This document shows, in pieces, positions 26,550 through 35,611 of a stretch of DNA of 64,000 bases (position 1 is its first letter; the number at the start of each line of letters is the position of its first letter). The notes beneath the pieces were generated by a model that saw only the letters and a program-made list of their open reading frames with translations, had not been told where the DNA came from and made no database searches. This DNA is from Streptomyces fragilis (GTDB lineage: Bacteria > Actinomycetota > Actinomycetes > Streptomycetales > Streptomycetaceae): the NCBI RefSeq assembly GCF_003112515.1, contig NZ_BEVZ01000011.1, forward strand, positions 47,499 through 111,498, in the 5' to 3' direction. Position numbers and translations under genes: made by a program.

Positions 26550-27914
26550 ATGAGCAGCAGAGCACAGCAGCCGTCCCGCAGAAACGTTCTTGCCGCGGCG
26601 GTCGCCGTGGCGGTCACCGGGGCCGCCGCGGTTCCCGCGACCGCGGCCCCCGCGGACGCCGCCGCCGGCGGGGCCGCGGCCAAGGGGCTGGTGGACAACC
26701 GGGCCTGGGTCACCTACGCCGACTGGTCCGAGGGCCGCGCCCGCGGCGTGCGGCCCGTGGCCGGCGCCCGCCCGGGCATCGTCATCGCCACCCCGGCCGG
26801 CGTCACCGACTACACCGACCCGCACACCGGGACCACCGCCTCCTGGGAGTACGCCACCTGGACCTCGCAGCCCCACCGGCTCACGGTCCCCGCCACCGAA
26901 GTGATCCCCAGCTGGAACGCCGACACCCCGGACGGCACCTGGATCCAGGTCGAGCTGCAGGGCACCTACAACGACGGCACCGACACCCCCTGGTACGTGA
27001 TGGGCCGGTGGGCCGCCGGCGACCAGGACATCCGCCGCACCTCGGTGGACGACCAGACCGACGGCAAGAGCACGGTCTGGACCGACACCTTCTCCGTCGA
27101 CGACGCCTCCACCGGCCTGCGCCTGGTCTCCTACCGGCTGCGCCTCACCCTCCACCGCCGCCCGGGCACCAAGGCCACCCCCACGGTCTGGCGGCTCGGT
27201 GCGATGGGCTCCGACGTCCCGGACCGCTTCACCGTGCCCGCCTCCACCCCGCGGGTCGCCCGCGAGCTCACGGTGCCGCGCTACTCGCAGAACACCCACG
27301 TCGGCCAGTACCCCGAGTACGACAACGGCGGTGAGGCCTGGTGCAGCCCCACCTCCTCGCAGATGATCATCGAGTACTGGGGCCGGAAGCCCACCGCCGA
27401 GCAGCTCGCCTGGGTCAACCCGGAGTTCGCCGACCCGCAGGTCTGCCACGCGGCGCGCCACACCTTCGACTACCAGTACGAAGGCTGCGGCAACTGGCCG
27501 TTCAACGCCGCCTACGCCGCCACTTATCCGGGCCTCCAGGGCGTGGTGACCCGGCTGGAGTCGCTCACCGACCTGGAGAAGCTGATCGCCGCCGGCATCC
27601 CGGCCATAACGTCGCAGTCCTTCCTCGCCACCGAGCTCACCGGCGCGGGTTACGGCACCTCGGGCCACCTGATGACGGTGATCGGCTTCACCGCCGAGGG
27701 CGACGTCATCGCCAACGACCCGGCCTCCCCGAGCAACGAGGCGGTCCGCCGCGTCTACAAGCGGTCCGAGTGGGAGAACATCTGGCTCCGCACCAAGCGC
27801 TACAACGCGAGCGGCAAGGTCTCCTCCGGCACCGGCGGCGTCTGCTACCTGTACTTCCCGGCGCACCCCACGCCCGCCCAGCGGCGCGCCCTGGAGGCCG
27901 TCGGCATCCGCTGA
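26550..27914 (+). CDS. secreted C39-like peptidase family protein
   Basis: A 454-residue exported protein. The N-terminus is a Tat-type signal peptide (SRRNVLAAAVAVAVTGAAAVPATAAPADA). The middle (about 50-225) is a beta-rich domain with no family I recognise. The C-terminal part (about 240-440) is peptidase C39-like, with the catalytic Cys segment GEAWCSPTSSQMIIEYWGR, a GTSGHLMTVIGF His strand and the Asn/Asp turn VIANDPASP. All three active-site positions look present. Likely an extracellular cysteine peptidase or amidase acting on peptides or cell wall; substrate unknown. Such proteins are common in Streptomyces. Ribosome site before the ATG is weak (CAGGGGGCC). Confidence 0.87.
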   Translation: MSSRAQQPSRRNVLAAAVAVAVTGAAAVPATAAPADAAAGGAAAKGLVDNRAWVTYADWSEGRARGVRPVAGARPGIVIATPAGVTDYTDPHTGTTASWEYATWTSQPHRLTVPATEVIPSWNADTPDGTWIQVELQGTYNDGTDTPWYVMGRWAAGDQDIRRTSVDDQTDGKSTVWTDTFSVDDASTGLRLVSYRLRLTLHRRPGTKATPTVWRLGAMGSDVPDRFTVPASTPRVARELTVPRYSQNTHVGQYPEYDNGGEAWCSPTSSQMIIEYWGRKPTAEQLAWVNPEFADPQVCHAARHTFDYQYEGCGNWPFNAAYAATYPGLQGVVTRLESLTDLEKLIAAGIPAITSQSFLATELTGAGYGTSGHLMTVIGFTAEGDVIANDPASPSNEAVRRVYKRSEWENIWLRTKRYNASGKVSSGTGGVCYLYFPAHPTPAQRRALEAVGIR

Positions 27915-28072
27915 GGGCGTCGGTCGAGGGCCTCGCGGAGCGCTGACCTGCGGTCTTGTGACCAAGGTCTCCGCCCGGAGGCCCTCGGGCGATGGCATGG
28001 TGGAGGAACGGAATCCGGCCGCGGCCGGACGCCGGGGGGATCCTCCACCGCACGCGACCCGAGCGAGACATC

Positions 28073-28216
28073 ATGAGCGCAGCGACCGCCACCCTGACCC
28101 GCACCCTCACCGGCGGCCCGAAGGACGACGACGACAACGGCCTCGTCGAGAACATCGCCGGCTGGGTCCTGGTCGTGGTGGTGGCCATGCTGGTCACCCG
28201 CCTCGGCCTGGTCTGA
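28073..28216 (+). CDS. 47-residue single-pass membrane protein
   Basis: A very small protein: a Thr-rich start (MSAATATLTRTLTGG), an acidic run PKDDDDNG, then LVENIAGWVLVVVVAMLVTRLGLV, one strong membrane helix ending at the stop codon. Good third-position GC and a strong terminator behind it support a real gene. Start ATG 28073; an in-frame ATG at 27992 would add residues without conserved character. No function assigned. Small one-helix proteins in Streptomyces are often regulators or partners of larger membrane machines. Confidence 0.6.
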   Translation: MSAATATLTRTLTGGPKDDDDNGLVENIAGWVLVVVVAMLVTRLGLV

Positions 28217-28306
28217 CCCGCCGGGCGCGACGACGGCGGCAGCAGGACCGCCCGCACGGCACGGACGGAGCCCGGCCCCACGGCCCGTCCCGTCCGCACA
28301 GCAGAA

Positions 28307-28332
28307 GGAGCCCGGCCCCACGGCCGGGCTCC
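28307..28332 (+). terminator. terminator with partial T-run
   Basis: GGAGCCCGGCC (28307-28317), CCAC... loop, GGCCGGGCTCC (28322-28332), followed by ACTGCTTTT. The clearest canonical terminator in the window, closing the 28073 transcript. Confidence 0.85.
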
Positions 28333-28380
28333 ACTGCTTTTCCGCCGCCCGCGGACGCGCCCGCAGGACATGTTCTCCAT

Positions 28381-28406
28381 CCGTTACAAGTAAGCGACCG
28401 TTAACC
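28381..28406. promoter_or_regulatory. CCGTTA direct repeat upstream of acyl-CoA dehydrogenase
   Basis: CCGTTA occurs at 28381 and again at 28398, in an unusually AT-rich patch (TTACAAGTAAGCGACCGTTAA). Could be an operator for the acyl-CoA dehydrogenase gene 165 nt downstream. Tentative. Confidence 0.3.
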
Positions 28407-28570
28407 GGTGACGCAGCGACGACTACCGGGCATACTCACAGCGCGCAGCCGCCGACCTGCCGTTTTCTTCCGCGATCCGGAAGGGCGTCGGATCTGCCCG
28501 TGAGCCGGCGGGTCCCGCATCATCCACGCGGTCACCCGCCCTGCGCCTGTACAGGGAGGAGAACACCGCC

Positions 28571-29752
28571 ATGACCGATCATGGTGCCCCGCAGCCGGTA
28601 GACCGTACGCTGCCCACCGACGAGGCCCGGGACCTGCTCGCCCTGGCCCGCGACATCGCCCAGCGCGAGATCGCCCCCACGGCGGCCGACGAGGAGGACG
28701 CCGGCGTCTTCCCGCGCGAGCTCTTCGCCCTCCTCTCCGAGGCCGGACTCCTCGGGCTGCCCTACTCGGTCGAGTACGGCGGCGGCGACCAGCCCTACGA
28801 GGTCTACCTCCAGGTCCTGGAGGAACTGGCCGCGGCCCGCCTCACCGTCGGCCTCGGGGTGAGCGTCCACACCCTCTCCTGCCATGCCCTGGCCCACTTC
28901 GGCACCAAGCAGCAGCGACTGGAGCACCTGCCCCGGATGCTCGGCGGCGGCCTGCTGGGCGCCTACTGCCTGTCCGAGCCGGCCTCCGGTTCCGACGCCG
29001 GCTCGCTGCGCACCCGCGCGGTCCGCGACGGCGCCGACGGCGACTGGGTCGTCGAGGGCACCAAGGCGTGGATCACCCACGGCGGCATCGCCGACTTCTA
29101 CACCCTGATGGCCCGCACCGGCGGCGAGGGCCCCCGCGGCATCAGCGCCTTCCTGGTCCCGGGCGACGCCCCTGGCCTCTCCGCGGCCGCGCCCGAGAAG
29201 AAGATGGGCATGAAGGGCTCGCCCACCGCCCAGGTCCACTTCGACGGCGTCCGGCTCGGCGACGACCGCCGGATCGGCGACGAGGGCCAGGGCTTCACCA
29301 TCGCCCTCGCCGCACTGGACTCCGGCCGGCTCGGCATCGCCGCCTGCGCGATCGGCGTGGCCCAGGCCGCGCTGGACGCCGCCGCCGCGTACGCCGGCGA
29401 GCGCCGTCAGTTCGGCCGCCCCATCGGCGACTTCCAGGGCCTGCGCTTCCTGCTCGCCGACATGGCCACCCAGGTCGAGGCGGGCCGCGCGCTCTACCTC
29501 GCCGCCGCGCGGCTGCGGGACGCCGGCCGTCCGTTCTCCCGGCAGGCGGCGATGGCCAAGCTGTTCTGCACCGACGCCGCCATGAAGGTCACCACCGACG
29601 CCGTCCAGGTCCTCGGCGGCTACGGCTACACCGCGGACTTCCCGGTGGAGCGGTACATGCGCGAGGCCAAGGTGCTGCAGATCGTCGAGGGCACCAACCA
29701 GATCCAGCGGATGGTCATCGGCCGTCACCTGCTGGGTCCCGAGTCGCGCTGA
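28571..29752 (+). CDS. acyl-CoA dehydrogenase
   Basis: A 393-residue FAD-dependent acyl-CoA dehydrogenase of the short/medium-chain group. It introduces the alpha-beta double bond in fatty-acid or branched amino-acid acyl-CoA oxidation. The flavin/substrate signature GAYCLSEPASGSDAGSL (about residue 133) and the second signature QFGRPIGDFQGLRFLLADM are present. The C-terminal FQILGGYGYTADFPVERYMREAK and VEGTNQIQ contain the likely catalytic E373. AGGGAGGAG precedes the ATG by about 9 nt. Substrate chain length not assignable. The 3' end overlaps a small minus-strand gene. Confidence 0.92.
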   Translation: MTDHGAPQPVDRTLPTDEARDLLALARDIAQREIAPTAADEEDAGVFPRELFALLSEAGLLGLPYSVEYGGGDQPYEVYLQVLEELAAARLTVGLGVSVHTLSCHALAHFGTKQQRLEHLPRMLGGGLLGAYCLSEPASGSDAGSLRTRAVRDGADGDWVVEGTKAWITHGGIADFYTLMARTGGEGPRGISAFLVPGDAPGLSAAAPEKKMGMKGSPTAQVHFDGVRLGDDRRIGDEGQGFTIALAALDSGRLGIAACAIGVAQAALDAAAAYAGERRQFGRPIGDFQGLRFLLADMATQVEAGRALYLAAARLRDAGRPFSRQAAMAKLFCTDAAMKVTTDAVQVLGGYGYTADFPVERYMREAKVLQIVEGTNQIQRMVIGRHLLGPESR

Positions 29753-29963
29753 CCGGCGGGCGCCGGCCCGGCGGCGTCGCCAGGCGGGTCCACTCCGGGT
29801 CGTGACGGCCCGGAAGGGTCCGCCCTCCGTCCGCCCAGCTCCGCAGCAGCTCGCGGTAGATGGGCGGATCCTCGGGCGAGGACTCCGGCACCGCCGGGGC
29901 CTCCACCGGGCCCGGCACGAACACACGTCGGCGCCGGGCGACGGCCGAAGAGGGTGCGGTCAT
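29715..29963 (-). CDS. small hypothetical protein
   Basis: An 82-residue, Pro/Arg-rich protein with a more conserved-looking centre (IYRELLRSWADGGRTLPGRHDPEWTRLA). I do not recognise its family. It overlaps the last 38 nt of the acyl-CoA dehydrogenase gene on the opposite strand and lacks a convincing ribosome site. Could be a false call; kept because the central motif looks protein-like and the strand has no competing frame beyond 29752. Confidence 0.4.
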   Translation of the reverse strand: MTAPSSAVARRRRVFVPGPVEAPAVPESSPEDPPIYRELLRSWADGGRTLPGRHDPEWTRLATPPGRRPPVSATRDPAGDGR

Positions 29964-30092
29964 ACCGGGAGAACGCCCGGGGCGGCGTCACGTCACCCCA
30001 CCGGGCGTCAGCGCATCAGTTCGGGCCGGCGGATGCGCGGCGCCGGCGACGCGCGGCCCACGGGACGCCGCCGGGCGGCGCGGCCCCTGCGA

Positions 30093-30165
30093 CGGTGCCG
30101 GACGGGGCAGCGCCGGGCGGCGGTGCCGGACGGGGCGGCGCGGACGGCGGTGCCGGGCAGCGGTC
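30093..30165. repeat. 28-nt imperfect repeats
   Basis: CGGTGCCGGACGGGGC starts at 30093 and again at 30121, with a shortened third copy near 30149. They fill the gap 29964-30176, downstream of the zinc-ribbon-like gene, where I see no gene. Confidence 0.6.
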
Positions 30166-30176
30166 GCGCGGCGGCG

Positions 30177-30620
30177 TCAGGCGGCGCGGCCCATCTGGCG
30201 GCGGGTGATCGGCGCGCGCATGGGGCGCGATCCCGGGCCGCCGACGTGCGAGAAGGGCTGGGTCCGCCAGTCCAGTCCGGCGGGCAGCGTGAGCAGCAGT
30301 CCGGTCTCCTGCTCCTGCGGGTCCGCCTCCGCGTCCGCCGCCTCGGCGTCCGCGGCGGCCCGGCCGGTGCCACCGCACACGGTGAGGCCGAACGGGTTCC
30401 ACGGCGAGGCGCACAGCGCGTGCTCCGGCAGGACCTCCTCGTCCGCCAGGAGGGCGATGGGCTGCGCGCAGTCCGGGCAGACGACCCGGTACATCTCGAA
30501 GGTGTCGTAGGCGTCGAACTCGTCGTCCGCGGCGTCCGGTTCGACGCCCTCCGGCTCGGGCTGGACGACCTGCTGGAACTTCCTGGACGCGGAACGGCCA
30601 GGGCGCTGAAGACTGTGCAT
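30177..30620 (-). CDS. zinc-ribbon-like hypothetical protein
   Basis: A 147-residue protein of unknown function. An acidic N-terminal region (PEGVEPDAADDEFDAYDTFEMY) precedes YRVVCPDCAQPIALLADEE, and C48/C51 with C70/C82 could make a four-cysteine zinc site. An Ala/Glu/Asp-rich linker and a basic C-terminus (RPMRAPITRRQMGRAA) follow. The ATG at 30620 is supported by GGGGGAG 5 nt upstream. Longer in-frame starts add another CPGC motif but have no ribosome site. Divergent from the Lrp-type gene; function not inferred. Confidence 0.75.
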   Translation of the reverse strand: MHSLQRPGRSASRKFQQVVQPEPEGVEPDAADDEFDAYDTFEMYRVVCPDCAQPIALLADEEVLPEHALCASPWNPFGLTVCGGTGRAAADAEAADAEADPQEQETGLLLTLPAGLDWRTQPFSHVGGPGSRPMRAPITRRQMGRAA

Positions 30621-30752
30621 GGGTACTCCCCCTCGGGCTGGGCCGAACGGCTCTGCGGCCTCGACCACAGCAAGCATTTCCCTGCACCCCGGGCAGGTAA
30701 TCACGTGAACATCGCGGAGCCCGGTCAAGAAGTGTGTCCTTCATCACATAGT

Positions 30753-30854
30753 CATGCGCAAACGCCACACACCGCCCACCCTCGCCCTCCACGCCGACCG
30801 ACCCGTGGACGCGCCTGGGCCTGCACCATGCGCTGCCTGTAGCTTTTGCGCATG
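30753..30854. promoter_or_regulatory. separated inverted repeat around Lrp promoter
   Basis: CATGCGCAAA (30753-30762) is repeated in inverse as TTTGCGCATG (30845-30854), the latter covering the Lrp start codon. The pair spans 102 nt, consistent with looping autoregulation by an Lrp-type octamer. Confidence 0.4.
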
Positions 30855-31292
30855 GAGGAGCTGGACCGACAGATCGTGCGGCTGCTCGTCGAGGACGGGC
30901 GGATGAGCTACACCGACCTGGGCAAGGCCACGGGCCTGTCCACGTCCGCCGTGCACCAGCGGGTGCGCCGGCTGGAACAGCGCGGCGTCATCCGCGGCTA
31001 CGCGGCGGTCGTCGACGCCGAGGCGGTGGGACTGCCGCTGACGGCGTTCATCTCGGTGAAGCCCTTCGACCCCAGCGCCCCCGACGACATCGCCGAACGG
31101 CTGGCCGGGGTGCCGGAGATCGAGGCGTGCCACAGCGTCGCCGGCGACGAGAACTACATCCTCAAGGTGCGCGTCGCCACGCCCCACGAGCTCGAGGAGC
31201 TGCTGGCCAGGGTGCGCGCCCTGGCCGGGGTCTCCTCCCGCACCACCGTGGTGCTCTCCACGCCCTACGAGGCCCGCCCGCCGCGCCTCTGA
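30852..31292 (+). CDS. Lrp/AsnC family transcriptional regulator
   Basis: A 146-residue Lrp-type regulator: winged helix EELDRQIVRLLVEDGRMSYTDLGKATGLSTSAVHQRVRRLEQRGVI, then the RAM ligand domain (EIEACHSVAGDENYILKVRVATPHELEELLARV). The ATG at 30852 (or TTG 30846) has no ribosome site and a TAGCTT -10-like hexamer (30839-30844) a few nt upstream, so the mRNA is probably leaderless. It is followed closely by the amidohydrolase gene, 62 nt downstream. It is distinct in sequence from the 5591 regulator. Effector unknown. Confidence 0.88.
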   Translation: MEELDRQIVRLLVEDGRMSYTDLGKATGLSTSAVHQRVRRLEQRGVIRGYAAVVDAEAVGLPLTAFISVKPFDPSAPDDIAERLAGVPEIEACHSVAGDENYILKVRVATPHELEELLARVRALAGVSSRTTVVLSTPYEARPPRL

Positions 31293-31354
31293 CCCGCCGG
31301 GACCCGCCCGACCCCCGCGCGCCGGACGGCGGGGCGGGGCGGGAGACTGTCCCC

Positions 31355-32974
31355 ATGAGTACTGGCACCGCCCCGACCTCCCGCACCGTGCTCCTGCGCG
31401 GCGGCGAGGTCCACAGCCCCGCCGACCCCTTCGCCACCGCCATGGTCGTCGAACACGGCCACATCGCCTGGGTCGGGTCCGAGGGCGCCGCCGACGCCTT
31501 CGCCGAGGGGGTCGACGAGGTCGTCGACCTGGAGGGCGCCCTGGTCACCCCGGCGTTCACCGACGCCCACGTGCACGCCACCAGCACCGGCTTCGCCCTC
31601 ACCGGCCTCGACCTGTCGGGCGCCCCCTCCCTGGAGGCGGCCCTCGGCCGGATCCGCGAGTTCGCCGCCGCCCGCCCCGCCGACCGGGTGCTGCTCGGCC
31701 ACGGCTGGGACGCCGCGCGCTGGCCCGGCGGCCGCCCGCCGGCCCGCGCCGAGCTCGACGAGGCCACCGGCGGCCGCCCGCTGTACCTCTCCCGGGTGGA
31801 CGTGCACTCGGCCGTGGTCACCACCGCGCTGCTCGACCTGGTCCCCGGCGTCACCGCCCTGACCGGCTTCGAGGCCGACCGCCCGCTCACCGGCGACGCC
31901 CATCACGCCGTCCGCGCCGCCGCCTTCGGCGCCGTCACCCCCGCCCAGCGCGCCGAGGCCCAGCGCGCCGCCCTGGCCCACGCCGCCTCCGTCGGCATCG
32001 GCACCGTCCACGAGTGCGGCGGCCCGAACATCTCCTCCGAGGACGACTTCACCGCCCTGCTGCGGATCGCCGCCGAGGAGCCCGGCCCGCGGGTCGTCGG
32101 CTACTGGGCCGAGCAGGACGTCGACAAGGCCCGCGCCCTCGGCGCCCTCGGCGCGGCCGGCGACCTGTTCGCCGACGGCTCCCTCGGCTCGCACACCGCC
32201 TGCCTGCACGACTCCTACGCCGACGCAGGACACGCCGGCACCCCCTACCTGGACGCCGCCGCGGTCGCCGCCCACGTGGCCGCCTGCACCGAGGCCGGCC
32301 TGCAGGCCGGTTTCCACGCCATCGGCGACGCCGCCGTCACCGCCGTGGTCGAGGGCGTCCGCGTCGCCGCCGAGAAGGTCGGCCTGGCCCGCGTCCGCGC
32401 CGCCCGGCACCGCGTCGAGCACGCCGAGATGATGACGCCGGAGACGATCGCCGCCTTCGCCGAGCTGGGGCTCACCGCCTCCGTGCAGCCCGCCTTCGAC
32501 GCCCACTGGGGCGGCGAGGACGGCATGTACGCCCAGCGGCTCGGCGTCGAGCGGGCCCGCACCCTCAACCCGTTCGCCGCCATGCTCCGCGCGGGCGTGC
32601 CCCTGGCCTTCGGCTCGGACAGCCCGGTCACCCCGCTCGACCCGTGGGGGACCGTACGCGCCGCGGCCTTCCACCGGACCCCGGAACACCGGGTCTCCGT
32701 CCGCGCCGCCTTCACCGCCCACACCCGCGGCGGCTGGCGGGCGATCGGCCGGGACGACGCCGGCGTGCTGGTGCCGGGAGCACCCGCCGACTACGCCCTC
32801 TGGCGCACCGGGGAGCTGATCGTGCAGGCCCCCGACGACCGGGTCGCCCGCTGGTCCACCGACCCGCGCTCGGGCACCCCCGGCCTGCCCGACCTCACCC
32901 CCGGGAGCGACCTGCCGGTCTGCCTGCGCACGGTGGTGGGCGGCGAGACGGTCTTCGTACGGCCGGGCGAGTGA
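31355..32974 (+). CDS. amidohydrolase family 3 (YtcJ-like) metal-dependent hydrolase
   Basis: A 539-residue cytosolic amidohydrolase. An N-terminal beta-sandwich part (VLLRGGEVHSP...VDLEGALVTPAFTDAHVHA) carries the metal-binding HxH at DAHVHA. A TIM barrel follows with FHAIGDAAVTAVVEGV and RHRVEHAEMM histidines and the GSDSPVTPLDPW aspartate motif. YtcJ-type proteins hydrolyse amide or ester bonds of varied small molecules, and N-substituted formamides are one known case. GGGAG at 31341-31345 precedes the ATG. Next to an Lrp regulator, an amino-acid derivative substrate is plausible but unproven. Confidence 0.88.
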   Translation: MSTGTAPTSRTVLLRGGEVHSPADPFATAMVVEHGHIAWVGSEGAADAFAEGVDEVVDLEGALVTPAFTDAHVHATSTGFALTGLDLSGAPSLEAALGRIREFAAARPADRVLLGHGWDAARWPGGRPPARAELDEATGGRPLYLSRVDVHSAVVTTALLDLVPGVTALTGFEADRPLTGDAHHAVRAAAFGAVTPAQRAEAQRAALAHAASVGIGTVHECGGPNISSEDDFTALLRIAAEEPGPRVVGYWAEQDVDKARALGALGAAGDLFADGSLGSHTACLHDSYADAGHAGTPYLDAAAVAAHVAACTEAGLQAGFHAIGDAAVTAVVEGVRVAAEKVGLARVRAARHRVEHAEMMTPETIAAFAELGLTASVQPAFDAHWGGEDGMYAQRLGVERARTLNPFAAMLRAGVPLAFGSDSPVTPLDPWGTVRAAAFHRTPEHRVSVRAAFTAHTRGGWRAIGRDDAGVLVPGAPADYALWRTGELIVQAPDDRVARWSTDPRSGTPGLPDLTPGSDLPVCLRTVVGGETVFVRPGE

Positions 32975-33086
32975 TCTCCGGCGCGGGAGCGGGCGCCCCC
33001 ACGCCCCGCGGATCCACCGCCCCGCTCCCGCGCCCCTAGGAGAAGGAACGTTCCCCGAACGCCCCGCGTCCGCCCGTGGCCCGGGT

Positions 33087-33117
33087 TTGACAGGGCGCGG
33101 CGGGCGGCGGGTAGGTT
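33087..33117 (+). promoter_or_regulatory. vegetative-type promoter in long gap
   Basis: TTGACA (33087-33092) and TAGGTT (33112-33117), 19-nt spacer: the best sigma70-like pair in the window. It starts 427 nt before the next start codon, with a large hairpin between, so it may drive a small RNA or a long leader. Confidence 0.6.
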
Positions 33118-33183
33118 CGGCCGGGTCCACCACCGGACGCCCGACCGGGAGCCTCCGCGCACTCGTGGCGCCGCCGCTGGGTC

Positions 33184-33214
33184 GGGCCGGTGCGCCGGGG
33201 CGGCGCACCGGCCC
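33184..33214 (+). terminator. 13-bp hairpin, attenuator or small-RNA terminator
   Basis: GGGCCGGTGCGCC (33184-33196) pairs perfectly with GGCGCACCGGCCC (33202-33214) around a 5-nt loop, about 60 nt after the likely start from the 33087 promoter. No U-tract. Confidence 0.5.
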
Positions 33215-33543
33215 GCTGTGCCAGGCCCAGCGGCCGTGACGCCCTGAGGGAGGCCGTCGCCGGTCGGCAGGTGAGACCAGGGCGGGGTGCCGGAGCTCAA
33301 CAGACAACGGCCCGGGAGGATCCGCAGCCGGCGGGTCCCGGGCCGGCCCGAAGGGCTCCGGCCCCCGCCTGGCGGGCGCTTTCCGGCGTTTTGCCGCCGA
33401 TGCCCCCGCCGCGGGGCGGGCACCCCGTCGCGTTGCCGTGTCCCGCCGCGAGCCGCGCACTAAGGTGGTCCCCTGCGTAGGGACTTGGCTGTGCACGGCG
33501 CCCGCTTCCGCGGGGACGACGGCGCGGAAACGGAAGGTCAGCA
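33215..33543. other. non-coding stretch before phosphomannose synthase gene
   Basis: No gene seen. A second, weaker promoter-like TAAGGT occurs at 33461-33466 with GTGTCC 17 nt upstream, which would give a short leader to the 33544 gene. Confidence 0.35.
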
Positions 33544-34338
<795 letters not shown>

Positions 34339-34364
34339 GAGGAGCCGCCAGGCACACTGGAGAC

Positions 34365-35000
34365 ATGACGACCGGTCCTCAGCGCTCCTTCCCTCCCAGC
34401 TCTCCCGGATCCTCCACGCAGCGCCCCGCCCGCAGGCCCCGCTCCCGGGCGCGCGCCGCGGTGCCGCTCGCGTTGGCCGCGTGGCTGGTGCTCGAGATCT
34501 GGCTGCTGACGCTGGTGGCGGACGCGGCCGGCGGCATCACGGTGTTCGCCCTGCTCGCGGCCGGTGTGGTGCTGGGCGGCGCGGTCGTGAAGCGGGCCGG
34601 GCGACGCGCCTTCCGCTCGCTGGACGCGACGCTGCGCGGCGCGCGGGGCGACGGCGTGCCGTCGGACGCCGGGCGGCGCGACCCCTCGCGGAGCGAGGGC
34701 AACGGGCTCACCATGCTGGGCGGCATCCTGCTGATCGTGCCCGGCCTGATCACCGACGTGGCGGGGCTGCTGCTGCTCGTGCCGCCGGTGCAGCGCGCGG
34801 TGCGGGCGGCGCTCGAGCGGACCCTGGAGCGCCGGCTGACGCGGGCGACCGCGGGCATGGAGGGCCTCCTCCAGCAGGCGCGCATCCACCGGCCGGACGG
34901 CAAGGTCGTGCAGGGCGAGGTCATCCGCGAGGAGCCCGCCCGCGACCACGGCGGCCCCGGCTCCGAGGACCAGGGCCCGCGGCCTCCGCTGGTGCCCTGA
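34365..35000 (+). CDS. fxsA: FxsA family membrane protein
   Basis: A 211-residue FxsA-like protein: four hydrophobic segments, LALAAWLVLEIWLLTLVADAAGGI, VFALLAAGVVLGGAVV, and GGILLIVPGLITDVAGLLLLVP with the family's PGxxTD motif. The C-terminal 60 residues are hydrophilic. In E. coli FxsA suppresses phage T7 exclusion by F when overexpressed; the normal role is unknown. Forms a likely operon with ppm1. A long terminator follows. Confidence 0.85.
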   Translation: MTTGPQRSFPPSSPGSSTQRPARRPRSRARAAVPLALAAWLVLEIWLLTLVADAAGGITVFALLAAGVVLGGAVVKRAGRRAFRSLDATLRGARGDGVPSDAGRRDPSRSEGNGLTMLGGILLIVPGLITDVAGLLLLVPPVQRAVRAALERTLERRLTRATAGMEGLLQQARIHRPDGKVVQGEVIREEPARDHGGPGSEDQGPRPPLVP

Positions 35001-35028
35001 CCCCGGGCCCGGGCCGCAGGCCACGACA

Positions 35029-35076
35029 ACGGCCGCGGGCGCCGTACGTGTTCCCACGTACGGCGCCCGCGGCCGT
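35029..35076. terminator. 22-bp perfect bidirectional terminator
   Basis: 35029-35050 pairs perfectly with 35055-35076 around TTCC. It lies between the convergent fxsA and rbpA genes and can serve both. Confidence 0.85.
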
Positions 35077-35108
35077 GTGCTGTTCGCGGCGCCGGGCCGC
35101 GGCGAGGC

Positions 35109-35486
35109 CTACGCCGACTTGCGGCGCGTGTCTCGGGGATGAACAGCGATGTTCATCGCCCCGGAACGCAGCACCGCGAGTCGCTCCTCGAGGACTTCCT
35201 CGAGCTCCTCACGGGTACGACGCTCCATGAGCATGTCCCAGTGCGTACGGGCCGGCTTGGCCTTCTTCTCCTCCGGTCCGTCGCCGTCCACCAGGAGTGC
35301 CTGGGCCCCGCAGACCTTGCACTCCCACTCCGGCGGGATCTCCGCCTCGACCGAGAAGGGCATCTCGAAGCGGTGCCCCTTCTCGCATGCGTACTCCACC
35401 GCCTGGCGCGGGGCCAGGTCGATGCCGCGGTCGGTCTCGTAGCTGGTCACCACGAGGCGCGTGCCGCGAAGAGCTCGCTCACTCAT
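35109..35486 (-). CDS. rbpA: RNA polymerase-binding protein RbpA
   Basis: A 125-residue RbpA, the actinobacterial factor that binds RNA polymerase and group 1/2 sigma factors (HrdB), stabilising open complexes and influencing rifampicin tolerance. The zinc site residues C34, H38, C56 and C59 fit the Streptomyces protein (EYACEKGHRFEMPF; WECKVCG). The basic linker and sigma-interaction region (KAKPARTHWDMLMERRTREELEEVLEERLAVLR) are intact. The ATG at 35486 has GGGAGG 8 nt upstream. A SigR promoter and a vegetative-type promoter lie upstream. Confidence 0.98.
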   Translation of the reverse strand: MSERALRGTRLVVTSYETDRGIDLAPRQAVEYACEKGHRFEMPFSVEAEIPPEWECKVCGAQALLVDGDGPEEKKAKPARTHWDMLMERRTREELEEVLEERLAVLRSGAMNIAVHPRDTRRKSA

Positions 35487-35548
35487 GAATCGTGCCTCCC
35501 GGGCTTGTCGCCCACAGGACAGGTGTCGCTGTCGTCGTCATCCGGCTC

Positions 35549-35574
35549 AACGTCCGGTCGGCGGTAAAGATTCC
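35549..35574 (-). promoter_or_regulatory. SigR-type promoter of rbpA
   Basis: On the minus strand GGAAT (35570-35574) and GTT (35549-35551) are exactly 18 nt apart, matching the SigR consensus GGAAT-N18-GTT. rbpA is a known SigR (thiol-oxidative stress) target in S. coelicolor. Confidence 0.88.
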
Positions 35575-35611
35575 CGTTCCAGCCAATGCGTCGCCGTCGT
35601 AGCCGCCCCTT

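Noticed and set aside
30008..30673. Arg/Pro/Ser-rich minus-strand frame overlapping the zinc-ribbon-like gene.
   Set aside because: Composition typical of a frame shadow; the 30177-30620 frame has a strong ribosome site and cysteine motifs.
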